A stretch of DNA of 64,000 bases from Myxococcales bacterium (GTDB lineage Bacteria; Myxococcota_A; Polyangia; Fen-1088): positions 1-64,000 of the forward strand of contig PLNW01000074.1 in NCBI GenBank assembly GCA_003142855.1, written 5' to 3'. The position numbers and the translations under genes are program-made. Shown here piece by piece: positions 27,623 through 37,155 of this stretch. Under the pieces are notes generated by a model. The model was not told the DNA's origin, searched no databases, and was given only the letters and a program-made list of their open reading frames with translations. Positions within the stretch are counted from its first letter, which is position 1; every line of letters starts with the position of its first letter.

Positions 27623-27712
27623 TAGTTCACCTCGCAACTGCTTTGATTTCTTTGACTTTTTCTGCCGCTGCTTGATCTTCCGCCGCGCTGGCGCTATCAG
27701 CTTGCGTTCCCG

Positions 27713-28651
27713 ATGCATGCGGCAGACAACCAGTGTGACTCTCGTCCGACAAGACAGATCATGCTGCCCGTGCGCAGGCCCCCCGATCCGGAGACAGGTC
27801 CGGCCGTCGAAGAGCTCGCACGAGGAGAGTCGGGCTATCCGTCGCGGCTTCTGCTCCTCTCCGATGCGCCCGCTGTCCTCTGGGTGCGCGGTCGCGTGCC
27901 CGCAGAGGGTGGGCGTGCGGTCGCCGTGGTGGGGGCGCGCGCGGCCAGCGGCGCCGGCTGCGCACGCGCACGCGTTCTTGCGAGAGAGTTGGCCCAAAAG
28001 GGTGTGGTTGTCATCTCGGGCGGTGCCTTTGGCATCGATGCAGCCGCCCACGAAGGCGCGCTGGAGGCTGCTGCCGCACCCACCTTCGCAGTTTTTGGCT
28101 GTGGCGTCGACGTGACCTACCCCGACCGTCACGTCCGGCTCTTCGCGCGTATTGCGGCCAAAGGTGGCTTGCTATCGGAATACCAACCGGGAACGCCGCC
28201 GCGCGCCGGTCAGTTCCCTGCGCGCAACCGCATCATCGCAGCGCTGGGAGATGCGGTGGTCGTGGTGGAAGCAGCCCACCGCTCGGGCGCGCTCATCACC
28301 GCGGCTCTGGCGCGGTCGCTGGGCAGACCTGTGCTCGCGCTCCCGGGCAGCAACGGTACCGATCGCCTGCTGCAACTGGGGCACGCGTGGCCCGTCACCT
28401 CGGCGGCCGATGTCGAGGAGACGCTGGCGGGAGGCCGGCCTGTGTCCCTGGACGAGGCTGAGCCGCCCGCTGGAATCGTCGCGTCGCTGGTGGCAGCCCT
28501 GCGCGAGGGAGCGGCCACGCCGGCCGTGCTCAGCCGAAGAATCGGCTCGTCCTTGCCGGCGATCATGGCGGCACTGGTCGAGGCCGAACTGGACGGCTGG
28601 ATTTGCAGGATTCCAGGCAACCAATACGAGGTGAATCGACGTGGCTGTTAG
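27713..28651 (+). CDS. dprA: DNA-processing protein DprA (Smf)
   Basis: Loads RecA on incoming single-stranded DNA during transformation. The 312-residue protein carries the Rossmann-like core: VVGARAASGAG, VVVISGGAFGIDAAAHEGAL, FPARNRIIAALGDAVVVVEA, SGALITAALA and VLALPG. A C-terminal winged-helix-like segment (ATPAVLSRRIGSSLPAIMAAL) follows. An N-terminal SAM-like domain seems shortened. The start is uncertain (27713 or the ATG at 27761, MLPVRRPPD). The 3' end overlaps the GTG of topA, the usual dprA-topA pairing. Confidence 0.93.
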   Translation: MHAADNQCDSRPTRQIMLPVRRPPDPETGPAVEELARGESGYPSRLLLLSDAPAVLWVRGRVPAEGGRAVAVVGARAASGAGCARARVLARELAQKGVVVISGGAFGIDAAAHEGALEAAAAPTFAVFGCGVDVTYPDRHVRLFARIAAKGGLLSEYQPGTPPRAGQFPARNRIIAALGDAVVVVEAAHRSGALITAALARSLGRPVLALPGSNGTDRLLQLGHAWPVTSAADVEETLAGGRPVSLDEAEPPAGIVASLVAALREGAATPAVLSRRIGSSLPAIMAALVEAELDGWICRIPGNQYEVNRRGC

Positions 28652-31079
28652 CAAGAAAGTCAAGTCAGGCACCGACGGGCCAGCCACGAAGAAGGCCAAG
28701 CCGTCTAAGACCAAGAAGCCCACCACCGCCAAGCCAGCCGCCAAGAAGGGCGGCAGTGGCACTCTGGTGATCGTCGAGTCGCCCGCCAAGGCCGCCACCA
28801 TCAAGAAGTACCTGGGCGCCGGCTTCGTGGTCAAGGCATCGGTGGGGCACGTCAAGGATCTGCCCAAGGCCAGCATGGGCATCGACGTGAAGCACGATTT
28901 CCAGCCCGAATACGTGGTCATCGAGGGCAAGAAGAAGGTGATCGCGGATATCAAGGCCGCGGCCAAGAGGGCGGAGAAGGTCCTGCTGGCGCCCGACCCC
29001 GACCGCGAGGGCGAGGCCATCGCCTGGCATATCGCTGAAGAGATTCGGCCTGCCAACCCGAATATCCAACGCGTGCTCTTCAACGAGATCACAAAGAAGG
29101 CCGTGAACGACGCCATCCTTCATCCCCTCGAACTCGACATGCACAAGTTCGAGTCGCAACAGGCGCGGCGCGTGCTCGACCGGTTGGTGGGCTACGAGAT
29201 CAGCCCTGTGCTGTGGTCCAAGGTGCGGCGCGGTCTGTCGGCGGGCCGGGTGCAATCGGTGGCCGTGCGTTTGGTGGTGGATCGCGAGGCCGAGATCAAG
29301 GCCTTCCGTCCCGAGGAGTACTGGACCATCGAGGCGCAGGTGGAAGGCAGCGCACCGCCCCCCTTTGCCGCGCGCGTGGTCCGGCTGCAGGGCGAGAAGG
29401 CCGTGCTCTCGCACGAAGGCCAAGCCAGCGAGGTCGTGTCCCTGCTGTCGCAGGCCACCCTGCGGGTCGCCGCGGTTGAGCGCAAAGAGCGCCGCAAGAA
29501 TCCGCCCCCGCCTTTCATCACCTCGCGTTTGCAGCAGGAAGCGTCCAGCAAGCTGCGTTTCTCACCCAAGCGCACCATGGGCCTGGCCCAACGCCTGTAC
29601 GAGGGCGTCGAGCTGGGCGACGAAGGCCCCACCGGCCTCATCACATACATGCGCACCGATTCCACCCGGCTGTCCGAGGACGCGGTCAAGGACGTGCGCG
29701 CGTGGATCGTGGATCGCTATGGCGCAGCCTCGTGCCCTGCCGAACCCAACATCTTCAAGAGCAAGAAATCGGCCCAGGACGCGCACGAGGCCATCCGGCC
29801 CACCTCGATGCAATACGATCCAGAGACGGTGCGGCGTCTGCTGGCCAACACCCCGAGCGAGCGGGGCGCGCGCGAAACCGAGGATCTGGTCAAACTCTAC
29901 ACCCTCATCTGGAACCGCTTCGTGGCTTGCCAGATGACGCCCGCGGTGTTCGACCAGACTGCCATCGAGATCGACGCGGGCCCGGTCGGCCTGCGGGCCA
30001 CGGGCCAGGTCATGCGCTTTGCTGGCTACCTTGCCATCTACGCCGAGGCGGAGGAAGGAGCCAGCCCGGACGAAGAAACCGACGGTAGCTTGCCTGACGT
30101 CCACGAGGGCGAAATCCTGCGCCTGCTTGGCTGTCAGCCGGAGCAGCACTTCACGCAACCGCCGCCGCGCTACTCGGAGGCGACCCTGGTGCGCGAGCTG
30201 GAGGAGAAGGGCATTGGCCGGCCGTCGACCTACGCCACCATCTTGTCCACGATTCAAGATCGCGGCTACGTGGAGAAGAAGGAAAACCGTCTCGGTCCCA
30301 CCGAGCTGGGCGTGGTGGTCAATGGCCTGCTGGTCAAGAGTTTCCCCGAGATCGTCAGCAGCGATTTCACGGCCCAGATGGAGGAACAGCTCGACGAGGT
30401 CGAGGAAGGCGCGGTGGATTGGGTGAAACTACTGCGTGACTTCTACGGACCGTTCGAGAAGGACTTGGCGCGCGCCAAAGTGGAGATGCGCGACCTCAAG
30501 CGCGAAGAGGAGCCGACCGAAGAGGTGTGCGAGAAATGCGGCAAGCCCATGGTGATCAAGTGGGGGCGCAACGGTTACTTTCTGGCCTGTTCCGGATATC
30601 CCGATTGTCGCAACACCAAGGAATACACGCGCAACGCGGACGGCACCCTGACGGTACAACCCACCACGCGACCCTCGGACCAGATCTGCCCGAGCTGTGG
30701 CTCGCCCATGGTGATCCGGCGCGGTCGCTTCGGCGAATTCCTGGCCTGTTCGCGCTACCCGGACTGCAAGACCACCAGTCCGATTTCCCTGGGCGTGGCC
30801 TGTCCCCGTCCCGGGTGCGGCGGATACCTGACCGAGAAGCGTTCGCGGCGGGGCAAGATCTTCTTTGGCTGTTCCAACTACTCCAAGACCAAGTGCGACT
30901 TCGTATCGTGGGATCGCCCCTTGCCCCAGCGTTGCCCGCAATGTGACGCCGCCTTCGTGGTGCAGAAGGTATCGCGCGCTGGCGTGCGCCTGCGCTGCCT
31001 GGCCGAGGGCTGCGGCTGGACGATCGAGCCCGACGCGGACGCCGATGGTTCGGCCGCGCCGGACGCCAAGGCGTCGTAG
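28641..31079 (+). CDS. topA: DNA topoisomerase I (type IA)
   Basis: Relaxes negative supercoils by single-strand passage. The 812-residue enzyme has a TOPRIM domain (LVIVESPAKAATIKKYLG, DPDREGEAIAWH) and the catalytic Tyr336 in LITYMRTDSTRLS. At the C-terminus there are three or four Cys4 zinc ribbons (CEKCGKPMVIKWG, CPSCGSPMVIRRG, CPRPGCGGYL, CPQCDAAFV). A Lys/Ala/Pro/Thr-rich tail of about 35 residues precedes the TOPRIM domain, like a histone H1-type tail and absent from E. coli TopA. GTG start inside dprA. Confidence 0.98.
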   Translation: MAVSKKVKSGTDGPATKKAKPSKTKKPTTAKPAAKKGGSGTLVIVESPAKAATIKKYLGAGFVVKASVGHVKDLPKASMGIDVKHDFQPEYVVIEGKKKVIADIKAAAKRAEKVLLAPDPDREGEAIAWHIAEEIRPANPNIQRVLFNEITKKAVNDAILHPLELDMHKFESQQARRVLDRLVGYEISPVLWSKVRRGLSAGRVQSVAVRLVVDREAEIKAFRPEEYWTIEAQVEGSAPPPFAARVVRLQGEKAVLSHEGQASEVVSLLSQATLRVAAVERKERRKNPPPPFITSRLQQEASSKLRFSPKRTMGLAQRLYEGVELGDEGPTGLITYMRTDSTRLSEDAVKDVRAWIVDRYGAASCPAEPNIFKSKKSAQDAHEAIRPTSMQYDPETVRRLLANTPSERGARETEDLVKLYTLIWNRFVACQMTPAVFDQTAIEIDAGPVGLRATGQVMRFAGYLAIYAEAEEGASPDEETDGSLPDVHEGEILRLLGCQPEQHFTQPPPRYSEATLVRELEEKGIGRPSTYATILSTIQDRGYVEKKENRLGPTELGVVVNGLLVKSFPEIVSSDFTAQMEEQLDEVEEGAVDWVKLLRDFYGPFEKDLARAKVEMRDLKREEEPTEEVCEKCGKPMVIKWGRNGYFLACSGYPDCRNTKEYTRNADGTLTVQPTTRPSDQICPSCGSPMVIRRGRFGEFLACSRYPDCKTTSPISLGVACPRPGCGGYLTEKRSRRGKIFFGCSNYSKTKCDFVSWDRPLPQRCPQCDAAFVVQKVSRAGVRLRCLAEGCGWTIEPDADADGSAAPDAKAS

Positions 31080-31125
31080 CACCGCCTCGCAAAGACAGGG
31101 GCGTGGCGCCTACCTGGAGCGCAAG

Positions 31126-34083
31126 CTACTGGGGCGGAGGCAACGTCAACGTGTAGGGCTGGCAGACCGACCTCCTGATGGTGGAGCCAGTGAGAGTGAG
31201 CTGGAAGTTTGAGTCGATGGGGCTTCGGTTTGCACCGAAGATGGCAATCTCATAGACTTTGCCATTCTCCAGGTTGAGGTTGGCGAACCGGCTGCGGTAG
31301 TCATCCGGCGAGACGGGAGCCGGCGCACCAGCGGGCGAAACCCCCGCTGCTACATAGCCGGCCTGGGTTGTCGTGATGTTCCCAGTTGCGTCGAGACAGC
31401 CGCCTTCGGTGATGATCGCTTGGCTTGCACCTGGATCACCGTTGACCACGACCTTGCCCGGCAGCTGCGCGTGAACGCCCCCAAGGTCGAGAGCCAGGAT
31501 GCCGTTAATGAAGACGAATAGATCGTCGGCCCCAGAGAACTGCAAAGTGAGGCCGGCCGTGCTGTCATACACGAAGGTGTGGCGCGCCTCTGTGGTGAAG
31601 TAGTAGTCGTGTTTGGCGCCGGGAGTATTCATGACCCAGCAGCCGGCGCTCAGCGGATTCTGGTTTGGGCAATCCGCCTGGACGATGCGGGGTGGGTAGA
31701 AATACTGGTCGCCTTGGCAGGTCGCCCAGATAGGAGTTCCATTGCCATGGTTCCAATAGGGCCATAGGCCACACAGCGTGGTCTGGCTGGGATTCAGCGT
31801 GTCAACGGGGAAGAAGCCACCCTGCGCGAGATGGATCGTACTGGCGTACTGGTAGAGATTTGCACCGACCGAGGTCATTTCGAGAACCGCGGTGAAGGAC
31901 TTGTTCACGGTGACGTCATCCGTAAACCACTGCTTGAAGCTGGCCGCGTTCTTTACGATGGGCACCACGCCGTTGAAAATGGGGCCACCGGGGGTGCTCG
32001 CTGTGTATCCCTTCAATATGCCGGTGACTTGGCCTGATGGGTTGGTGAAGCTGATGGCTGTGCCGGCGGTTCCGCCGCGGTAGCTGCCAGCCCCGTCGGA
32101 AAGCGGACTGTCGTTGCCGGCCATCGTATACGTGCTGGGAATGTGTGCGGCCGAATTGCCAATGTTCCAGTCGCTGAACTGGCAAGCGCATTGATTGTTG
32201 GCGCGGGCCGCGTTGTATTGAGGCTTGCCGTTCAAGAGATTCGGGGCTGCAATGTCCCAGCAACGCGCGGTCGAATCGTTCCCGTAGGCGGGCCCACCCG
32301 AGTTGGGGACACAGATGGTTGTGGGCGCTTTGGATCCGTTCGCCTTCGTGCCCAGGAAATAGAAGTCGGGGTGGCCACCGGGGGTGACATTCTCGGGCTG
32401 GAAATCGCGGTAGATGATAGGGAGTTCAAGACACTGGCTGTTGGGATCGGTTGAACAGGGCGACGAGTCCGGTTGCACCGTGGGGGTACAAACGAAACCA
32501 GACTCCTGCTGGCAGGTGCTGGAGCAGCCATCGCCGCTCACCTGGTTGCCATCATCGCAGGCCTCGCCCGGATCGATATTTCCGTCGCCACAGGTTGTGC
32601 TGCAGGCCTGGTTCTGGCCCAAGGCATTGCGACAGGTCGGCTCCTTGGTGCAGGTCTTCGAGCACCCGGTTCCGTTTCCGTAGAAGAGACCGTTCTGGCC
32701 CTGGCATCCGGTTGGCAGTCTGGTCGGATCGGTTCCGCAGTCGCACTGCTCGCCCAGGTCCAGCACGCCATTGCCGCAGGTCGTGGGTTTGGGCGGGACC
32801 GAGGTTCCCCCGGTTCCCACCGCGCCACCCGTTGCAGTGAGGCCGCCTGTACTCGTGGTGCCGCCCACTTTCGTGGTACCGCCCGCGCTCGTCGTGCCGC
32901 CATAGAGACTGATTGTGCCTCCGACGAAGATGGTCGTGCCGCCATAGGAACCGGCGTACCCTCCCGTGGCGCTGGTCGTGCCGCCATAGAGACTGGTCGA
33001 GCCACCGACGGAGATCGTGCCTCCATAGGAACTGGTCGAGCCACCGATCGGTTTGCCTGTGACACCCCCGGTTCCACCTGCTCCACCGCCCGAACCACCG
33101 GCGCCGCCTGCTTCGCCGCCGCCTACGCCGCCGCCCACATTGGTCCACGTCACGCCGAAGTTCGTCGAGGTCCAGACATGGCCAGCCGATGTGATGGCGA
33201 CGAGCTTGCTTCCATCCGTCGACGAAGCGACCGAAACCCAGTTGTCAGACACACCCCTCTGCGTCCAGGTCGCGCCGGAATTCGTGGAGGTATAGATGAA
33301 TCCTCCTCCCGCCACGGCGACCAGCCTGATCCCGTCCGCCGACGACGCAACCGAGGTCCAGTTGTTCGACATGCCTGCTTGCGTCCAGTACGCGCCGGAG
33401 ACCGTCGACGTATAGATGTAGCTACCGCCGCCGACCGCAACCAGCTTGGTTCCGTCCGCCGACGACGCAACTGAAGTCCAGTTGTTGAACATACCTTGTT
33501 GCGTCCAGGATTGCGTCCAGGACGCGCCCGAGACCACCGACGTATAGATGAAACCACCGTTTGCGGCTGCGACCAGTTTGCTTCCGTCCGCCGACGATGC
33601 TACCGAAACCCATTTCTGCTGATCGGCATTCCCCTGTGTCCATGAGACACCGGAGTCGGTTGAGGTGTAGATGTAGGAATGGCCTTGGTTGTCGCTTCCG
33701 ACCACCACCAACTGGGTGCCGTCCGCCGACGACGCGACCGAATTCCAGTTTCCCTCATCGATGCTTCTCTGCGACCAGGAGACGCCGGAATCCGTCGAGA
33801 CCAGGACGTTGCCGTGATCTTGGTGGGCAATATCGCCATTGCTCACGGCGACCAGCTTGATCCCGTCCGAGGACGACGCAACCGACGTCCAGTAACCCCA
33901 TGGGCCCCTCTTGGTCCAAGTTGCGCCAGAATCCGTCGAGGTGTGGATGGTGCCATCTCCCACGGCGACGAGCTTGCTTCCGTCCCACGACGATGCGACC
34001 GAAGTCCACGGCACGGGCTTCCCCTTGGCACAGCCCAGGGTGAGCAAGGACAGAAGCAGAGCTGAAACCCAAATGCGCTTCAT
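31126..34083 (-). CDS. Fibro-slime domain lipoprotein with propeller-like repeats
   Basis: A 985-residue predicted surface lipoprotein. The signal peptide ends LLTLGCAKG (Cys18). Residues about 26-317 are seven repeats of 36-48 residues, each starting W-x-SVASS-x-DG and ending in a STxSG-x-xWT turn, as in BNR/photosystem-stability-factor-like beta-propellers. A Gly/Thr-rich linker (about 318-440) follows, then Cys-rich repeats of the DUF4215 type (CGDGNIDPGEACDDGN, SGDGCSSTC). The last 430 residues contain the fibro-slime domain, including FVFINGILALDLGG. The ATG overlaps the stop of the PEGA/TPR gene by 4 bp. Confidence 0.87.
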   Translation of the reverse strand: MKRIWVSALLLSLLTLGCAKGKPVPWTSVASSWDGSKLVAVGDGTIHTSTDSGATWTKRGPWGYWTSVASSSDGIKLVAVSNGDIAHQDHGNVLVSTDSGVSWSQRSIDEGNWNSVASSADGTQLVVVGSDNQGHSYIYTSTDSGVSWTQGNADQQKWVSVASSADGSKLVAAANGGFIYTSVVSGASWTQSWTQQGMFNNWTSVASSADGTKLVAVGGGSYIYTSTVSGAYWTQAGMSNNWTSVASSADGIRLVAVAGGGFIYTSTNSGATWTQRGVSDNWVSVASSTDGSKLVAITSAGHVWTSTNFGVTWTNVGGGVGGGEAGGAGGSGGGAGGTGGVTGKPIGGSTSSYGGTISVGGSTSLYGGTTSATGGYAGSYGGTTIFVGGTISLYGGTTSAGGTTKVGGTTSTGGLTATGGAVGTGGTSVPPKPTTCGNGVLDLGEQCDCGTDPTRLPTGCQGQNGLFYGNGTGCSKTCTKEPTCRNALGQNQACSTTCGDGNIDPGEACDDGNQVSGDGCSSTCQQESGFVCTPTVQPDSSPCSTDPNSQCLELPIIYRDFQPENVTPGGHPDFYFLGTKANGSKAPTTICVPNSGGPAYGNDSTARCWDIAAPNLLNGKPQYNAARANNQCACQFSDWNIGNSAAHIPSTYTMAGNDSPLSDGAGSYRGGTAGTAISFTNPSGQVTGILKGYTASTPGGPIFNGVVPIVKNAASFKQWFTDDVTVNKSFTAVLEMTSVGANLYQYASTIHLAQGGFFPVDTLNPSQTTLCGLWPYWNHGNGTPIWATCQGDQYFYPPRIVQADCPNQNPLSAGCWVMNTPGAKHDYYFTTEARHTFVYDSTAGLTLQFSGADDLFVFINGILALDLGGVHAQLPGKVVVNGDPGASQAIITEGGCLDATGNITTTQAGYVAAGVSPAGAPAPVSPDDYRSRFANLNLENGKVYEIAIFGANRSPIDSNFQLTLTGSTIRRSVCQPYTLTLPPPQ
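33132..34008 (-). repeat. Seven in-frame tandem repeats in the fibro-slime gene
   Basis: Repeat units of 108-144 bp encode the W-x-SVASS-x-DG-x-x-LVA repeats. Several units remain very similar at the DNA level (the segment for VASSADG is nearly invariant), suggesting recent duplication or gene conversion and possible copy-number change. Confidence 0.8.
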
Positions 34084-35168
34084 GGGTTCACCTTCACCGG
34101 CTCCAGCATGAAGGGTGGACCGGGTTCCACATTCTTGCGATTTCCTAGCCAATCGAGCACGTAGCAGCCAACGGCCAATACCGCCGACGAGATGGCTACT
34201 GCCTGCCCGATGGTTTCCATCTTGGAGAAACTGTTGTGCTCCGGCGAACCGGCGAACCTCTTGTTCGCCATGACGTGACCACCGATGCCAGCCGCCTCGC
34301 CCAGAACCCCGATGACGACGAACGTGGTGCCGAGCCCGCGCCAGCCGTGCGTCTTGACCGGCTTGAGATCGACCTTCACGGAGACGTGATCACCCGCGAG
34401 CAAGGAGACTGCGCCCTCGGCACCGCGGTAGCCATCGTGCTCGATCGCCACCGAGTAGAGGCCAGGGGCAAGAGTGAGCTTGACCGGGCTTTGCGATCCC
34501 ACCGTCGTCTTGTTGACCATGATGGTGGCTTCGCTCGGGTTGGTGAGCACTTCAACCTGGGCTTCGGCGCGCACCGGTGTGGGCGGTGCAATCGAGGCGG
34601 TCGCCAGTGCCTGTTCCGGGCCCCCGGTGATCGATTCGGCGCGGGGTTGGGTGGCCGTCGCGGACGACGCCACCGCGGCCGACGAGTCACCCGGCAGCGC
34701 CGGCTTGCCAGGCTCGGGTGCGCTCGGCGTCAACCCAGGAGATGGGGCAACCGTTGCCACCGGCGGAGGAGTTGGTGCCACCGCCGGTTTCGATTCCTTT
34801 TCTTGCTCGATCACCAGCGTGATCTCGCGAATGAACTTCTCCACATCCTCGCGGTTGGGGGCGTCCGGGGCATCGCGCAGGTAGTTTCGATAGAGCTGAA
34901 TGGCTTCCGCGTATTCCCGCAGCTGTCGGTGGCACTGGGCGATATTGAAGAGAAACGTGGCATCCGGCTTGAGGTGGTAGGCTTCCTTGAATTCCTTGAT
35001 GGCCGCGCTGTACTCGCCCAGTTGGTAGTGGGCGCGCCCCTCCTTGTAGTGAGCCTTGGCCGCTGCCGAGGTATTTTCGTGAGCTTGGGCCCAGGCGTTC
35101 GTGGCGCTGCCGGCGCTGCAAAAACCGATAACGAGAGTGGCTACCAGGATTCGACGGAAGGTGCTCAT
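34080..35168 (-). CDS. Exported TPR and PEGA-domain protein
   Basis: A 362-residue protein with a signal peptide (cleavage near NAWAQ, residue 28). TPR repeats lie at about 35-130 (AHYKEGRAHYQLGEYSAAI, ATFLFNIAQCHRQLREYAEAI). A Pro/Ala-rich linker comes next, then a PEGA-like domain (about 215-285: VEVLTNPSEATIMVNKTTVG, LAPGLYSVAIEHDGY). Two hydrophobic segments follow near the C-terminus (TTFVVIGVLGEAAGIGG, AVAISSAVLAVGCYVLDWLG). This layout is common in Myxococcota. Translationally coupled (ATGA) to the fibro-slime lipoprotein, which it may help display. Confidence 0.82.
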   Translation of the reverse strand: MSTFRRILVATLVIGFCSAGSATNAWAQAHENTSAAAKAHYKEGRAHYQLGEYSAAIKEFKEAYHLKPDATFLFNIAQCHRQLREYAEAIQLYRNYLRDAPDAPNREDVEKFIREITLVIEQEKESKPAVAPTPPPVATVAPSPGLTPSAPEPGKPALPGDSSAAVASSATATQPRAESITGGPEQALATASIAPPTPVRAEAQVEVLTNPSEATIMVNKTTVGSQSPVKLTLAPGLYSVAIEHDGYRGAEGAVSLLAGDHVSVKVDLKPVKTHGWRGLGTTFVVIGVLGEAAGIGGHVMANKRFAGSPEHNSFSKMETIGQAVAISSAVLAVGCYVLDWLGNRKNVEPGPPFMLEPVKVNP

Positions 35169-35358
35169 CGGACTCCCTGCTGCGCACGATTTGTGTCGCA
35201 GCCGCGAATCATTGTCGCGTTTGTGCGTCGCAAATGCAACAGGCAGAGAACCCCAGTACCATCGCGACTTTCTTGACAGTCGTCGCGAAAGAGCGTTTCG
35301 AATACCCCATGCGCTGGCTTCCCGGTTTGACCATGGGACACCTGGCCATTCGCCGGTG

Positions 35359-37155
35359 ATGGGACGATCCATGCCCTCTCTGGCCAGTTCACTCCTTCGC
35401 CGGCTGCGCGCGGCCGAGCGGGGCATCACCGTCGCCGGGCTCGTGTGCGTTCTCTTCTTCTTCGCGCTGCTCAAGCTCTACTCGCTCAACTTCGTCAAGG
35501 GCGACGAGCACATGTACTTCTACATGAGCCTGCTCGTGTCCAAGGGAGAGTGGCCCTACCGAGATTTCTTCTTCTCGCATCCGCCCTTGCAGCTCTACCT
35601 CATGGGCGCGCTGTACAAGCTCTTCGGCTACTCGCTGGCCCTGTCGAAAGCCGTGCCTTCTCTGGCCGCCATGGTCTCGGGCGTGTACGTCTATCTCCTG
35701 GGTCGCCGTCTGGTCGGCCGCAGCGAAGGGCTGCTCGCTGTCATCCTTTTCCTGTTCACCTTCGATGTCTTGCGCGGCTCGTCCCACTTCACCGGGGCCA
35801 ACTGCGCCCTGGCGTTCGGCCTCGCGGCCAGCTACCAGGCGCTTGTCCGCCGCCCGATTCTTGCCGGAGTGCTTTTTGCCATCGGCACCTTCATAGGCGT
35901 CTACGTCGCTCCGCTCGCGCTCATGCTCAGCGTTTTGCTCGCCTTCCGTTCCTGGAAGGAATCTCTGCGCCTAATGGGCAGCACCCTGGTTGTCAGCGCT
36001 GTCATCTGCGCGGTTTTCGCCGGTGTCGCCGGCCACGCGTTCTGGTACCAAGTCTTCGGCTACAACCTCAACAAGATCGCGCTTCGCTATTCCTGGTTTG
36101 CCAAGGCCAGGAACGTCGCCTACCTCAACACCGCAGTCATGATTGGCTTTGTGCCTGGCATCGTGTGGGCCATCGCCACCTGGGTACTGCGTGGTCGGGC
36201 GCGCGGAGAAACGACGTTGCCGGGCGCTGCTGGCCGGCTCGGCGCCTGGCTCAATCTGTGGGGCGGCGATCGCGTCGCGGCTCAGATGATCTTCGCCACG
36301 TTGATCTGCGGCTACTTGTACTTCTACTCGACGCGGGTCGACTACTACTCCTACTACTTCATGCTGATTATGCCGTGGATGGGGCTGATGACTGCGACCG
36401 TGACCGTCGATGTCCTGCGCTACATCGGCGAGCGACTGAGTTCCGGCGCTCCCGGTGAGCCGCCCTCGTCACGTGGCGAGCGCCGACGGCGCCAGCAGGC
36501 AGCCCGCAGGCAAGAGCGAACCGCGGGCTCCGCCCCGAATGCACCTCGCCTCGTCTGGCGGCTCTGGCCCCTGGTCGCCTGCGCCGCTGCCGTCGCCCTG
36601 GTGCTTGTCTATCGCCAGGGCATCGGCGCCGACCGCCAGGAGGAGGCAGGCGACGGCACCATGACCTACGCCTGGCGCGACAGTCCCTTTCTGCCGGGTG
36701 CCGTGAACAGCATGGTGCGCAAGCTCTTCTGGTCGCCTGCCAGCGACTCCACCCATCCGCCCAACGCAATCACTTACTACCTGCAACACGAGACCCTGAG
36801 CGCGCCGACCATCGACACCTTGGTGAAGGCGGTGCGCGGCCAATGCCGGCCCGGCGAGAAGATCTTTGGCGAATACTCACTTGGCCCCTTTGCCGCTGCG
36901 GTTGGTTCTTGCGTGCTCGGGGCTAATCTGGCCGACACCAACCCGCACCGTTTCAAGGTCCACGAGAGCACGCCCGAGGACTGGGTGCGCGCCCTCGAGC
37001 AGGACCATCTTGACATCGCCATCGTGGTGCCCGGGTCGTCTATACTGAAGGAGCGCGCGATGCGCGACTACCTGACCGGCACCTTTCCGCGCCTGGTCGC
37101 CACCTGGGACGACCCTTACGCTGGGCACGTCGAACTCCGCCGTCGCGCGGAGTAA
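35359..37155 (+). CDS. GT39-like polytopic membrane glycosyltransferase
   Basis: A 598-residue membrane protein with about ten spans. The first loop contains VKGDEHMYFYMSLLVSKGEWPYRDFFFSHPP (shown only to mark the DEH motif) in pieces: VKGDEHMYF then FFFSHPPLQLYL, which match the PMT/ArnT-type catalytic loop with an acidic residue and HPP. The C-terminal third is a basic cytoplasmic insert followed by a soluble domain. Start: ATG at 35359; an ATG at 35371 is also possible. It should use a polyprenyl-phosphate sugar. Transcribed alone, divergent from the PEGA/TPR gene. Confidence 0.78.
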   Translation: MGRSMPSLASSLLRRLRAAERGITVAGLVCVLFFFALLKLYSLNFVKGDEHMYFYMSLLVSKGEWPYRDFFFSHPPLQLYLMGALYKLFGYSLALSKAVPSLAAMVSGVYVYLLGRRLVGRSEGLLAVILFLFTFDVLRGSSHFTGANCALAFGLAASYQALVRRPILAGVLFAIGTFIGVYVAPLALMLSVLLAFRSWKESLRLMGSTLVVSAVICAVFAGVAGHAFWYQVFGYNLNKIALRYSWFAKARNVAYLNTAVMIGFVPGIVWAIATWVLRGRARGETTLPGAAGRLGAWLNLWGGDRVAAQMIFATLICGYLYFYSTRVDYYSYYFMLIMPWMGLMTATVTVDVLRYIGERLSSGAPGEPPSSRGERRRRQQAARRQERTAGSAPNAPRLVWRLWPLVACAAAVALVLVYRQGIGADRQEEAGDGTMTYAWRDSPFLPGAVNSMVRKLFWSPASDSTHPPNAITYYLQHETLSAPTIDTLVKAVRGQCRPGEKIFGEYSLGPFAAAVGSCVLGANLADTNPHRFKVHESTPEDWVRALEQDHLDIAIVVPGSSILKERAMRDYLTGTFPRLVATWDDPYAGHVELRRRAE

